DNA from: Luteococcus sp038433135
Lineage (GTDB): Bacteria; Actinomycetota; Actinomycetes; Propionibacteriales; Propionibacteriaceae
Reading direction: 5' to 3'
DNA length: 64,000 nt
Assembly: GCF_038433135.1 (NCBI RefSeq)
Contig: NZ_JBCDMV010000001.1
Coordinates: forward strand, 92,659 to 156,658
Shown: positions 34,342-43,258 of the stretch, in pieces
How the letters are laid out: the number at the start of each line of letters is the position of its first letter
Numbering within the stretch: the first letter of the stretch is position 1
Translations under genes and position numbers: made by a program
The notes under the pieces: model-generated
Seen by the model: the letters and a program-made list of their open reading frames with translations, nothing else
Database searches by the model: none
What the model was told of the DNA's origin: nothing

Positions 34342-35517
34342 TCAGCGGGATTCGACGGCGGTCCGGAGCCGCTGCATCCCGTGCTCCAGGATCGCGCTGG
34401 TGGTGGCCAGGTTCATCCGGGTGAAGCCGACGCCAGGGGCCCCGAAGGCGGCGCCGGAATTCATCCAGATCTTGCCGCGCTCCTTCAACCACTCGGCCAC
34501 GTCGCCGTCGATCCCCAGCCCGCGCCAGTCCAACCAGGCGAAGTAGGTGCCGTCGGCGGGGGTGTAGCCCACCTCTGACAGGTTCTCCTCCAGCCAGCCC
34601 TTCAGCCGGTGGGAGTTCTGGGAGATCTGGGCGACGGCGCCGTCCAGCCAGTCATCGCAGCTGGTGTAGGCGGCGATGTTGGCCTCGATCCCCAGCGTGG
34701 TGGCCCCGTAGATGTGGCCGTGCGGGGCGGTGCGGGCAAAGTGCCGGGCATTCTGCTCCGTGTGCAGGGTGAGGGTGGCGCAGGGCAGCCCGGGCAGGGT
34801 GAAGGTCTTGGACGCCGAGGTCACCGTGATGCACCGGCTGGCGGCCAGCTCGCTGGCCTCGCTGAAGGCCAGGTGCGGCACACCGGGCATGGTCAGCGGG
34901 GCGTGGATCTCGTCGCTGATCACCCAGGCGTCATGGCGGGCGGCCAGCTCGGCCAGTGCGTGCATCTCGTCGGCGGTGAAGACCTTGCCGACGGGATTGA
35001 AGGGCTGGCAGAAGATGATGCTGCGGGCACCGGCGGCGAAGGCGCGCTCGATCCCCGCCAGGTCAAGGGCCCAGCGCTCCGCCACCGTCGCGGCCCGGGG
35101 GGCTTCCAGCAGCGGAACCTCCACCAGCTCGCGATCGATCATGCCGGGGATGCTGAGGAAGGGCATGTAGCTGGGCGTGGGCACCACGACGGGTGCCCCG
35201 GCTGGCGCAAAGGTCTCGATGGCGAGTTCGACGCCGGCCAGGACGTCACGGATCACCGTGGTCCAGTCCGGGTTGATGGTCATGTTGAGCCGGCGCGACG
35301 CGAAGGCGGCGAAGGCCTCCGGCACCCGGCGATCCACCTGGGCGTAGCCAAAGGCCTCATTGGCCACGCAGCGCTGCACCGCCTCCAGGATCGCGGGAGC
35401 GGTGGGAAAATCCGCTTCGGCGATCCACATCGGCAGGATGCTGGCGTCGAAGCGGTTCCACTTCTGGCTGCCCCGCGCGCGAAGGGCCTGGGGGGTCAGG
35501 GACTCGAAGTCGGTCAT
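34342..35517 (-). CDS. MalY/PatB-family PLP enzyme (cystathionine beta-lyase type)
   Basis: A 391-residue fold-type I PLP enzyme of the MalY/PatB group. It starts with the family pattern SQKWNRFDASILPMWIAEADF and has CQPFNPVGKVF, the cofactor Asp in WVISDEIHAPL, and the Schiff-base lysine in SASKTFTLPG. Relatives are cystathionine beta-lyases with C-S lyase activity on cystathionine or cysteine conjugates, releasing pyruvate, ammonia and a thiol. The ATG at 35517 begins the family sequence; extension to 35628 adds unrelated residues. It is transcribed alone between two hairpins. Confidence 0.88.
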   Translation of the reverse strand: MTDFESLTPQALRARGSQKWNRFDASILPMWIAEADFPTAPAILEAVQRCVANEAFGYAQVDRRVPEAFAAFASRRLNMTINPDWTTVIRDVLAGVELAIETFAPAGAPVVVPTPSYMPFLSIPGMIDRELVEVPLLEAPRAATVAERWALDLAGIERAFAAGARSIIFCQPFNPVGKVFTADEMHALAELAARHDAWVISDEIHAPLTMPGVPHLAFSEASELAASRCITVTSASKTFTLPGLPCATLTLHTEQNARHFARTAPHGHIYGATTLGIEANIAAYTSCDDWLDGAVAQISQNSHRLKGWLEENLSEVGYTPADGTYFAWLDWRGLGIDGDVAEWLKERGKIWMNSGAAFGAPGVGFTRMNLATTSAILEHGMQRLRTAVESR

Positions 35518-35631
35518 GGGTCGATCCTGCCGCACCGCGGCAAACCGACCTGACGCTGACCAGCTGGTAGAACAAACACCGGTGGACGGGAACCATCCAC
35601 CGTCCGCGGGGCCCTTCCAGCGCCGCACGCA

Positions 35632-35667
35632 GAACCGCCCGCCCTGCCAAGGCAGGACGGGCGGTTC
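35632..35667. terminator. Hairpin terminator after cspA
   Basis: A 17-bp stem with one mismatch (GAACCGCCCGCCCTGCC at 35632-35648 and its complement at 35651-35667) and a 2-nt spacer lies 13 bp past the cspA stop on the minus strand. Confidence 0.85.
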
Positions 35668-35680
35668 CGGAAAGGTGGGG

Positions 35681-35887
35681 TCAGCCGATCACGCGGATGT
35701 CGGCGGCCTGGGCGCCCTTGGGGCCCTGGACAACCTCGAACTCAACGCGGTCGTTCTCATTCAGGGTCTTGAAGCCCGAGCCCTGAATGGCGCTGAAGTG
35801 CGCGAACACGTCGGCCGAGCCGTCCTCGGGAGCAATGAAGCCGAAGCCCTTTTCGGCGTTGAACCACTTCACGATGCCAGTAGTCAT
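35681..35887 (-). CDS. cspA: Cold-shock protein, CspA family
   Basis: A 68-residue OB-fold nucleic-acid chaperone. The RNP1 motif is KGFGFIAPEDG and RNP2 is DVFAHFSAI; the protein begins with MTTGIVKWFNAEKGF and ends GPKGAQAADIRVI, close to actinobacterial CspA/CapA proteins that are often highly expressed at all temperatures. The ATG at 35887 follows GCAGGA. Extension to 36043 is leader sequence. The gene has a strong terminator and a long structured upstream region, consistent with regulation at the level of mRNA folding. Confidence 0.95.
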   Translation of the reverse strand: MTTGIVKWFNAEKGFGFIAPEDGSADVFAHFSAIQGSGFKTLNENDRVEFEVVQGPKGAQAADIRVIG

Positions 35888-36347
35888 GTCATTCCTGCTT
35901 TCTGGTGCTGAACGAACCGACTTTCGGTGCGTTCCTAGCTGTGATGCTTTGTGAACCATCCAGAAAACAGTTTTGGCACGGACTCCCTGCAGGGAGTTCA
36001 AGGCCGAAAACCGCTTGTCATGCGAGGTACAGAACTTCAACAACTGACAACCACACTACACGGCGGGAGTGGCACGCCAAATCGGTCTGACCGTGGTTGT
36101 TTGCCCAGCTCGGGCAATACCACCCCTACGGGTGGTCTACAGGGGGATTTGAACGTACAAGGCCCGCTGCGGGCAGGTGCGAATCTTCAGGAACGGAGCT
36201 CGCTGAGGCGGTGTGACGTCCCTGCCCGCGGGTGGGCCGAGGCGAGGCCGCTCAGGCCAATCTGAGGGTGGCGGTGGTTCTGCAGGGACGTCATCGGAGC
36301 CGTGACTACGCTGGCTGCACACCCCGGAAAGCAGTACAGGAGAGCCG
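35888..36347. promoter_or_regulatory. cspA leader and promoter region; no gene
   Basis: This 460-bp gap between the divergent cspA and GH92 genes is lower in GC than its neighbours and has no recognisable coding sequence. It contains a perfect 16-bp palindrome ACTCCCTGCAGGGAGT (35982-35997), about 95 bp before cspA, and two further hairpins, TTGCCC-N5-GGGCAA (36101-36117) and ACCACCC-CTAC-GGGTGGT (36119-36136). The first could fold in a cspA 5' leader; the second pair are stacked and may be operators or a terminator. Exact promoters cannot be assigned. Confidence 0.5.
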
Positions 36348-39300
36348 ATGCCCGAGACCACCGCCACCGCCGGCCCGGCGCTGGGCCCCGTCCTCAGCCC
36401 CGCCTCCGGCCCGGACCGCCCGATGGCCTCGATGGCGGGCGTCGGGCTGTGTGAAGGCGCCGTCTGGCACTTCCGGCAACAGCGCGCGGGGGGCGCCACG
36501 CGGATCGCCGACGGTTTCCAGGTGCCGCCGGGCAGTTGCTATGAGCTGGCGGTCTTCCCGGATCTGGAGCACGACCCCACCTCCGATGCCTCGCCGGATC
36601 CCAACTTCGGCGGCTGCTCGCTGGCCGTCGAGTTCGTCACCGAGGACGGCCTCGTGACCCTGCGTGACCAGCACGAACACCCGATCGACGGCAGTCGCCA
36701 GTGCCTGGTTGCCGACAACTGGAACCTGCTGCGACTGAACCTGGAACCGCTGGCCGGCCGGCGGGTGACCGAGGTGCGGTTGGCCTGCCTCGAAGGGCTG
36801 GACGGCTCCGGTTGGCTGCAGGTCTTCGGCCCGCGCCCGCTGCCCGTCGAGGAGCCCGACGTGGTGGATCGGGTGCGCACCAGCCGCGGCACGCATTCCG
36901 CCTTCTACTATTCCCGCGGCAATGCGCTGCCGTTGACCTGCCTGCCGCAGGGCTTCAACTTCCTGGTGCCGTTGACCGAGAGCCGGGATCGCAACTGGCT
37001 CTACGGCTACCACCGCGACGGCGGCCCTCGCCCCCGGCTGCAGGCCCTGGCCTTCAGCCACCAGCCCAGCCCGTGGATCGCCGACCGCTCCGCCTTCCAG
37101 ATCATGCCGTGGCAGGGCAGCGTCACCGCGTCGCCGAGCCAGCGCGCCCGCGCCTTCAGCCACGACGAGGAGATCGACCGCCCGCACTACTACCGGGTGG
37201 ATCTGGAGGGTGGCATCCGGGCCGAGATGACCCCCACGTCGCGCGCGGGAGTCTTCAAGTTCAGCTTTGCCGGACCCGGGCGTCGGGGCGTTGTGTTGGA
37301 CCAGCCCTTCAGCGGCAGCATGACCACCGAGACCCTGCCCGACGGTCGGGTGGCCTTCCGTGCGGCCATCGCCCCGGCCGAGGGCTGGACCGCCGGCCTG
37401 CACCGGCCCAGCCCGCCCGCCTATGTCTACGGCGAGACCAGCGTTCCGGCCAGCGTCCACCCCGCCCGGGAACGTCGCAGCCCGCTGGAAGGCCTGAGCA
37501 TCAAGGGAAAGCGGCTGGACAAGAGCTGGTTCGGCAAGCTCACCATCCCGCTGCCCCGGCCCCAGGCCGCGATCCTGGAGGCCGAGGCCGCGGTCTTCGA
37601 GGTGCGCGCCGCGATGAGCTTCATCGGTGTCGAGCAGGCCAAGCGCAACTTGGAGATGGAGGTCGGGGGAGCCAGCTTCGACGAGATCGCGGGCCGCGCC
37701 CAGGCCACCTGGCGGGAACTGCTGAACCGGTTGGAGATCGACGGCGGCACCCTGGATCAGCGGATCACCGCTTGGAGCAACCTGGCCTGCCTCTATTCCT
37801 GGCCCAATGACCACCACGAGAACATCGGCTCGGCCGAGGAGCCGCGCTGGGCCTATGCGTCGCCCTTCCGCCCCGCCGGCCAGCACAGCCCGGAGCGGAC
37901 CGGCTGCCAGGTCGTCGACGGCCAGTTGGGCGTGAACAACGGCTACTGGGACACCTTCCGAACCTGCTGGCCGCTGTACTCGCTGCTCACGCCGGACAAG
38001 GCCCCCGAACTGCTCTCCGGCATCCTGCAGCAGTACCGCGGCGGGGGCTGGATGGCGCGCTGGTCGGCCCCCGGCTACGTCGACTGCATGCCCGGCACCA
38101 GCTCCGACGCGATCTTCGCCGACGCCTCGCTGCAGGGCACCCTGAGCCTGCACGACCAGGACGAGCTGACCGCCTATGACTCGGCCTTGCGCAATGCCAC
38201 CGGGCCGTCGGACTCGCTGCTGACCGGCCGCAAGGGGATCGGCAAGGGGCGCTTCGTGGGCTGGATTGACACCGACACGGAGGAGGGGCTGGCCTGGACC
38301 ATGGACAATGCCTCCTGCGACGCCGCGATCTCGCTCTGGTCCGGACGCCTGGCCGCCCGCGCCCGGGCGGAACTGGACGGGGCCCGTTACGGGGCCCCGA
38401 CAGGCTCGGCCGCCGTGGTTGCGTCGGTGCCCAACGACACCACGATCCCCGAGCAGAACCCCGCCACGGCCCCCGAGCTTGTCGAGGGGCACCCCCTTGC
38501 CTCCCGGTTGGCGGAATTCGAGGCCAATGAGGCCTGGTTTGCCAATCGCGGGCTGGCGCACGCCCAGATGTTCGACGAGCGGATCGGCTTCTACCAGGGT
38601 CGCAAGCCCGACGGGAGTTTCCGCGTCGAGCCGGAGCATTTCGACCCGACCCACTGGGGCCATGACTACACCGAGACCAATGCCTGGGGCCAGGCCTTCC
38701 ACGCCCCGCACGACGGCGCGCTGCTGGCGTCGCTGCTGGGCGGGGAGCAGGCGCTGGGCGCCAAGCTGGACGAGATGCTGGCCACCCCGGCGGTCACCCG
38801 CCCGTCGATGTGGGGCAGCTACACCTACAACACGCAGGAGATGAACGAGGCGCAGGCCGACGGGATCGGGCAGCTGGCGATCAGCAACCAGCCGGCGCAC
38901 CACATCCCCTTCATGTACCTCTTTGCCGGACAGCCACACAAGACGCAGTGGCTCACCCGGGAGCTGCTGGACAAGAAGTTCGTCGGCTCGGAGATCGGCC
39001 AGGGCTACCCGGGCGACGAGGACAATGGCGAGATGAGCGGCTACTGGCTGTTGTTGGCAATGGGTCTCTACCCGCTCTTCGTCGGCGGGGGAGAGCTGGC
39101 GATCACGGCACCGTTGTTTGCCAAGCTGGCCTGGAATCGTGCCGACGGCACCCGATTGGAGATCCGCGCCACCGGGATCGAGCACCGCTACATCCAGAGC
39201 CTGCGGGTCAACGGCGAGCTGTGGAATGCGGTCACCATCCCCGCCGAACTGGTCCGCGGCGACGCGCTGCTGGAATTCGTGCTGGGCCCCGAGCCGACCA

Positions 39301-39704
39301 GCTGGGGCGCCGGCACCCGGCCATGGAGCGCGTCCACGGCCACCGGGCAGCCCCGGCGCTGGCAACCCGACCGCACCCCCGAGGCCCACTATGCCGGGCC
39401 TCGCTGCTCGGTGGACGACCGCGGTGAAGCCATCGCGGACTTGGCCGGGGGCGACGTGCTGGAGTTCACCTGGGATGCGGAGTTCACCCCGCTCTATGCC
39501 ACGCTGACCAGCCCGGATGCTGCGGCTCCGGCGCTACGCGTCGAGACCCGGCGCGATGGTCAGTGGACGGATGTGGGGATTGCCACCCGCGCCACTCGGC
39601 ATCCCGACCAGACCGCGGCCTATCTGCTGGGTGACAGCCCGGTCGACGGTTTCCGGCTGGTCGCCACGGGGCCCTGCCGCCTCAGCCAGGTGGAGGTCTA
39701 CTGA
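36348..39704 (+). CDS. Glycoside hydrolase family 92 protein (alpha-mannosidase type)
   Basis: A 1118-residue enzyme with the two-domain GH92 layout: an amino-terminal beta domain (to about residue 430) and an (alpha/alpha)6 catalytic domain. Catalytic-domain landmarks are GYWDTFRTCWPLYSLL, GHDYTETNAWGQAFHAPHDG (acid Glu region), YNTQEMNEAQADGIGQLAISN, HHIPFMYLFAGQPHKTQW, and GYPGDEDNGEMSGYW (base Asp region). Characterised members are calcium-dependent exo-alpha-mannosidases. No signal peptide is seen, so it may act in the cytosol. The carboxyl 200 residues look like a beta-sandwich accessory domain. Residues 683-720 are a low-complexity insert with REP-like DNA. CAGGAG precedes the ATG. Confidence 0.88.
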   Translation: MPETTATAGPALGPVLSPASGPDRPMASMAGVGLCEGAVWHFRQQRAGGATRIADGFQVPPGSCYELAVFPDLEHDPTSDASPDPNFGGCSLAVEFVTEDGLVTLRDQHEHPIDGSRQCLVADNWNLLRLNLEPLAGRRVTEVRLACLEGLDGSGWLQVFGPRPLPVEEPDVVDRVRTSRGTHSAFYYSRGNALPLTCLPQGFNFLVPLTESRDRNWLYGYHRDGGPRPRLQALAFSHQPSPWIADRSAFQIMPWQGSVTASPSQRARAFSHDEEIDRPHYYRVDLEGGIRAEMTPTSRAGVFKFSFAGPGRRGVVLDQPFSGSMTTETLPDGRVAFRAAIAPAEGWTAGLHRPSPPAYVYGETSVPASVHPARERRSPLEGLSIKGKRLDKSWFGKLTIPLPRPQAAILEAEAAVFEVRAAMSFIGVEQAKRNLEMEVGGASFDEIAGRAQATWRELLNRLEIDGGTLDQRITAWSNLACLYSWPNDHHENIGSAEEPRWAYASPFRPAGQHSPERTGCQVVDGQLGVNNGYWDTFRTCWPLYSLLTPDKAPELLSGILQQYRGGGWMARWSAPGYVDCMPGTSSDAIFADASLQGTLSLHDQDELTAYDSALRNATGPSDSLLTGRKGIGKGRFVGWIDTDTEEGLAWTMDNASCDAAISLWSGRLAARARAELDGARYGAPTGSAAVVASVPNDTTIPEQNPATAPELVEGHPLASRLAEFEANEAWFANRGLAHAQMFDERIGFYQGRKPDGSFRVEPEHFDPTHWGHDYTETNAWGQAFHAPHDGALLASLLGGEQALGAKLDEMLATPAVTRPSMWGSYTYNTQEMNEAQADGIGQLAISNQPAHHIPFMYLFAGQPHKTQWLTRELLDKKFVGSEIGQGYPGDEDNGEMSGYWLLLAMGLYPLFVGGGELAITAPLFAKLAWNRADGTRLEIRATGIEHRYIQSLRVNGELWNAVTIPAELVRGDALLEFVLGPEPTSWGAGTRPWSASTATGQPRRWQPDRTPEAHYAGPRCSVDDRGEAIADLAGGDVLEFTWDAEFTPLYATLTSPDAAAPALRVETRRDGQWTDVGIATRATRHPDQTAAYLLGDSPVDGFRLVATGPCRLSQVEVY
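38395..38489. repeat. REP-like pair inside the GH92 gene
   Basis: CCCCGACAGGCTCGG (38395-38409) and CCCCGAGCTTGTCGAGGGG (38471-38489) flank a stretch encoding a low-complexity loop that ends in APELVEGH. The 19-bp unit is identical to the units at 22232 and 22436 and to the reverse complement of the one at 44942. Confidence 0.8.
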
Positions 39705-39736
39705 CGCGTCATCCAGTGGTACCCGACGTAGGTGCT

Positions 39737-39746
39737 AAGGTACCTT
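39737..39746. promoter_or_regulatory. VapBC promoter: palindrome AAGGTACCTT overlapping the -10 box
   Basis: TAAGGT (39736-39741) is a TANNNT -10 box ending 6 nt before the vapB ATG, so the operon is probably leaderless. The 10-bp palindrome AAGGTACCTT covers this box, an ideal place for autorepression by the VapBC complex. Confidence 0.55.
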
Positions 39747-39747
39747 C

Positions 39748-40008
39748 ATGGCGATCAACATCAAGAACGAGCGCGTGATCGAATTGGCCCAGCAGGCGTC
39801 CCGCTTGACAGGGAACACCCAGACGGGGGTGATCGAGCAAGCCCTGCGCGAGCTGATCTCTCGCGAACAACGGGCTTCCCCAACCACCCGGATGAATCTT
39901 GTCTGGCAGACGCTGGAGATTGTTGATGCTCGGCTTGGGCAGGCGGAGCGTGACGCGATGCAACGCGCCATGGATGAGATGTACGACGAGGAGGGGCTGC
40001 CGGCATGA
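39748..40008 (+). CDS. vapB: VapB-type antitoxin
   Basis: An 86-residue antitoxin of the Rv0623-like VapB group. The amino-terminal 45 residues (MAINIKNERVIELAQQASRL, then TGVIEQALRELI) have the ribbon-helix-helix-like pattern that binds the operator, and the acidic carboxyl tail (AMDEMYDEEGLPA) should wrap around the toxin. It overlaps vapC by 4 bp (ATGA), giving coupled translation. The codon choice is less GC-biased than in flanking genes, as often seen for mobile toxin-antitoxin pairs. Confidence 0.88.
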   Translation: MAINIKNERVIELAQQASRLTGNTQTGVIEQALRELISREQRASPTTRMNLVWQTLEIVDARLGQAERDAMQRAMDEMYDEEGLPA

Positions 40009-40400
40009 TCATCGATACCTCGGCACTCATTGCCGTCCTGCGGGGTGAACCGGAACGGCGTCACTTTCTGGAACTGATGGATCGGGCGGAGCGGTTATGG
40101 ATTGGCGCTCCCACGCTGGTGGAGCTGGGGATGGTGGTCGACGGCATCCACGATCCTGTCGTCACCAGGGCTCTCGACACGTTGTTGGACCAGCTCGGGG
40201 TTGAGGTACTCCCTTTTGACGCGGCTCAGGCGCGAGTTGCCCGGGAGGCCTTCCGGGATTTTGGGAAGGGGTCCGGACACCCTGCCCAGTTGAACTTCGG
40301 TGACTGCCTCACCTATGCCGCGGCGAAGGCGTCGGGCGAGCCCCTGCTCTACAAGGGAAATGACTTCCCGCACACTGACCTGCGAACCGTCAACGACTGA
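40005..40400 (+). CDS. vapC: VapC-type PIN-domain ribonuclease toxin
   Basis: A 131-residue PIN-domain toxin. The acidic metal-binding residues are Asp in MIIDTSALIAVL (residue 4), Glu in TLVELGMV (near residue 40), and Asp in NFGDCLTYA (near residue 100), with KGNDFPHTDL at the end. VapC toxins cleave tRNA or rRNA when released from VapB. The pair is followed by a 77-bp G tract 14 bp after the stop. Confidence 0.92.
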   Translation: MIIDTSALIAVLRGEPERRHFLELMDRAERLWIGAPTLVELGMVVDGIHDPVVTRALDTLLDQLGVEVLPFDAAQARVAREAFRDFGKGSGHPAQLNFGDCLTYAAAKASGEPLLYKGNDFPHTDLRTVND

Positions 40401-40413
40401 TGCGGGCACGGGG

Positions 40414-40492
<79 letters not shown>

Positions 40493-40550
40493 TGGGTTGT
40501 CCCGGGAACCCGTGTGTTTCCTGTTTCCGATTCCGTCAGCGGAGATTGCT

Positions 40551-42611
40551 TCAGGCGATGGTCACCGGGATGCTGACCGTCGTGTCGGAGCCGGCGGCCT
40601 TCAGGGTCAGTACGGCGGCGCCCTTGGCAATCGACGCGGGCACAGTCACCGTGATGGTGGCCTTGCCGTCGGTCACGGACGCGGTGCCCACCGGAACGTC
40701 GCCAATGCTGGCGGTCAGCGACGTGTTGGCCACGGCCCCGGTGGAGCGCATGTCCAGGGTGTCCAGCTGGAAGGCACCCTGCGGTGCACCGACGGTGAAG
40801 CTGGTCGCCTGACCGGCGGTCAGCGTGGTCGGGGTCGGGCTCACCGAGACGGCACCGCGGGCGAAGCTGGGCGAGACGGTCTTCTGCGCGGTCAGCCACT
40901 CCACCCAGGCGGCCAGATCGCTGGCGCCGGTGTCGCGGGTGTTCTGACCCTGCGCCAGCACGCGGAAGTTGTCGCCGCCGGTGATCAGGAAGTTGCCGGA
41001 GCCGACGGTGTACAGCTTGGCCGCGTCGATCGGCTTGCCGTTGACCGCGATCGAGGTGATCCGGTCACCGGCGGGGCGGGACTCGTCATAGGTGTAGGTC
41101 ACGTTCTTGGAGAGCCCGAGTTGCAGGTACGGCCGGCTGGGGGTGCTGCCGTCGGCATTGGTCTGCCACTGCTGCTCCAGCATGGTCTTGACCTGGGCGC
41201 CGGTGATCTGGGTGGTCATCAGCGTATTGGCGAAGGGCAGGATGGCCGCGGCGTTGGCATAGCTGATCTCGCCGGCCGGCAGGTCGGCGCGGGTGCCACC
41301 GGGGTTCTGCACGCCGATGAAGTCCTGGTCTCCCTTGCTCAGGGTGTCGTAGAACATCTGCGCCACCATGTTGCTCATCGAGCTCTCGACGGCGCGGTTG
41401 TCCGGGCTGCCGTCGGCCTTCAGACCGCGCGAGACGGCACCGGTGGAGGTGGCGATCACCCGGGAGCCGATGATCTTGGCCTGGGCCAGGGCGTCGGTGG
41501 TGATCTGCTGCACCGCGGCAACCCGCGGGTAGGCCGCCACCAGGGCGGGCACCTCGCTGCTGGGCTTGACCTTCAGGTTCTCGGCCTCCGAGGAGCAGAC
41601 GGTTCCACGCAGGCCTGGATCCTTCACCGCACCCTTGCCCTTGCCCTTGTTGTTTCCGGGACGCATCGGCTGGGTGTTGTCCAGGGTGAGCTGAACCTGC
41701 CCGACAGCCGCACCGTAGCTGCCGGACTCGATCACCGGGCGGGTCTTTTCCGTGCCGGGGACGGGGGCCTGCCAGGCGTAGCTCTGGTGGGTGTGGGCGG
41801 TCAGGATCGCGGCGACCTTGGGTGAGGTCTCGTTGACGATGCTGGCGAAGGGCTTGCTGGCCAGCGCGTCGCTCAGCGTCTTGGGCTCGCTGACCGCGGC
41901 ACCCTCGTGGTAGCTGGCCACCACGACGTCGGCCTCACCATTGGCCGCATCGCCATCGGTCAGCGCCTCGGTCTGGGCATTGACCGCGGCCACCGGATCA
42001 CCCAGGTCAACGGTCTTGAAGACCTCGGTGCCCACCAGGCTCTTCAAGTCTCCGGTCACGGCACCGACGACGGCAATCTTCAGCCCGTCGCGTTCCACGA
42101 TGGTGTAGGGCTTCACCGCCGGGGTGGTGGTGCCCTTCTGGTACAGATTGGCGGCCAGGTAGGGGAAGTTCGCGCGGGTCTGGATCCGGCCGGCGAAATC
42201 GGCCCAGCCGCGGTCGAACTCGTGGTTGCCGGCCGCGGAGGCATCCAGATCCATCGCATTCAGCACGTCCAGCGTCGGATTGTCGTCCTGCACCGCCGAC
42301 GGGAAGAGCGAGGCGCCAACATTGTCGCCGGAGCTGATCACCAGCGAGTTCTGCTCGCCGGCCGCCTGCCGGGCGGCCTCGACGGTGCCGAAGAAGGCCA
42401 CCGTGTCCGGGCTGGAGGTGGCGAGTCGACCGTGGAAGTCATTGAAGGCCAGCAGCGTCAGCTTGCTGGTCTCCTGCTGGCACGCCACCGCCTGGTTGGG
42501 CTTCGGCTTGGGGCCGGGCTTGCCAGCGTCGGCGGCACCGGCACCGCCGGCGACGAGGGCGAGCGTGGCAAGTGAGGTGACGGCGGCACGCGCCAGACCG
42601 GACTTGATCAT
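40551..42611 (-). CDS. Secreted 5'-nucleotidase/UDP-sugar hydrolase family metallophosphatase
   Basis: A 686-residue exported enzyme with a signal peptide (MIKSGLARAAVTSLATLALV, likely cleaved after GAADA). The calcineurin-like metal site is seen in AFNDFHGRL, SSGDNVGAS, GNHEFDRGW and TAHTHQSY; the carboxyl 5_nucleotid_C domain (about residues 380-560) has QNPGGTRADLPAGEISYANAA, written here in parts (QNPGGTRADLPAG, EISYANAA), and TGGDNFRVLA. The last 90 residues form an Ig-like domain (SPTPTTLTAGQATSFTVGAP). It should release phosphate from extracellular nucleotides. AAGGAG precedes the ATG at 42611. No LPXTG anchor is seen. Confidence 0.92.
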   Translation of the reverse strand: MIKSGLARAAVTSLATLALVAGGAGAADAGKPGPKPKPNQAVACQQETSKLTLLAFNDFHGRLATSSPDTVAFFGTVEAARQAAGEQNSLVISSGDNVGASLFPSAVQDDNPTLDVLNAMDLDASAAGNHEFDRGWADFAGRIQTRANFPYLAANLYQKGTTTPAVKPYTIVERDGLKIAVVGAVTGDLKSLVGTEVFKTVDLGDPVAAVNAQTEALTDGDAANGEADVVVASYHEGAAVSEPKTLSDALASKPFASIVNETSPKVAAILTAHTHQSYAWQAPVPGTEKTRPVIESGSYGAAVGQVQLTLDNTQPMRPGNNKGKGKGAVKDPGLRGTVCSSEAENLKVKPSSEVPALVAAYPRVAAVQQITTDALAQAKIIGSRVIATSTGAVSRGLKADGSPDNRAVESSMSNMVAQMFYDTLSKGDQDFIGVQNPGGTRADLPAGEISYANAAAILPFANTLMTTQITGAQVKTMLEQQWQTNADGSTPSRPYLQLGLSKNVTYTYDESRPAGDRITSIAVNGKPIDAAKLYTVGSGNFLITGGDNFRVLAQGQNTRDTGASDLAAWVEWLTAQKTVSPSFARGAVSVSPTPTTLTAGQATSFTVGAPQGAFQLDTLDMRSTGAVANTSLTASIGDVPVGTASVTDGKATITVTVPASIAKGAAVLTLKAAGSDTTVSIPVTIA

Positions 42612-42883
42612 GGGTACTCCTTGGTGGGGGATCACGAGGATCACGGGTGGTGCACCGGCCGCGAGCAGGGGCGACCCAAAGACATCGTGAATTGTCCGCG
42701 CGGTGCATCCCCGAGCCCGGTTGGGCGCATGCACCAATCAGCTTTGTGCCATCGCCGCGCGACGCGCAAGAGGCTGACGCCATGTTTGCGAAGAGTTCAT
42801 CGCGCGGGCCACCTACCTGTGGGTACCCGAAAGGCCGCTCGCGTCTGGCCCACATGGTGCGGACCAGCGGTTACCCTCGCATC

Positions 42884-43249
42884 ATGGCTGTCACCTTGGA
42901 AGAAGTCGACTCCGTGCGGTTTCGGATGAGCCGTCGCCCCGGCGAGGGCTACGAGCCCAGCGCCGTCGACGACTTCCTCGACCAGGTGCGGCAGCGGATG
43001 TCCGACGGCCAGTCGATCGCGGACCTGGTGCACGCCGTCCGCTTCCCGATCGCGCGCAACGGGTACAACGCGCACGACGTCGATGAATTCCTGGATCGGC
43101 TGGAGGGGCATCACAATCCGGACGGGCACGGAGCCGCCGAGCCGGCCACGGACACCTCCCCGTCGAGCAGCCTGACGTCGACCACCCCCATGATCGAACC
43201 GCTGCCCGAGGAGCCCGGCTTGTTCGGCAAGCTCTTCGGCCGACGCTGA
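42884..43249 (+). CDS. DivIVA-domain protein
   Basis: A 121-residue protein with two short DivIVA-type repeats: FRMSRRPGEGYEPSAVDDFLDQV and FPIARNGYNAHDVDEFLDRL (given in part: GYEPSAVDDFLDQV, GYNAHDVDEFLDRL). Repeats of this kind occur in Wag31-like and accessory cell-pole proteins in actinobacteria. There is no long coiled coil, so this is not the main DivIVA. The tail is Ser/Thr-rich and ends in GLFGKLFGRR. TACCCT at 42872-42877 is a leaderless -10 box 6 nt before the ATG. Confidence 0.78.
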   Translation: MAVTLEEVDSVRFRMSRRPGEGYEPSAVDDFLDQVRQRMSDGQSIADLVHAVRFPIARNGYNAHDVDEFLDRLEGHHNPDGHGAAEPATDTSPSSSLTSTTPMIEPLPEEPGLFGKLFGRR

Positions 43250-43258
43250 ACGGCCCCG

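Noticed and set aside
36306..39389. A minus-strand open frame of more than 1000 codons opposite the GH92 gene
   Set aside because: It is antisense to a gene with clear catalytic motifs, has low-complexity Gly/Ala/Arg/Gln content and no domain; long antisense frames are expected at this GC content.
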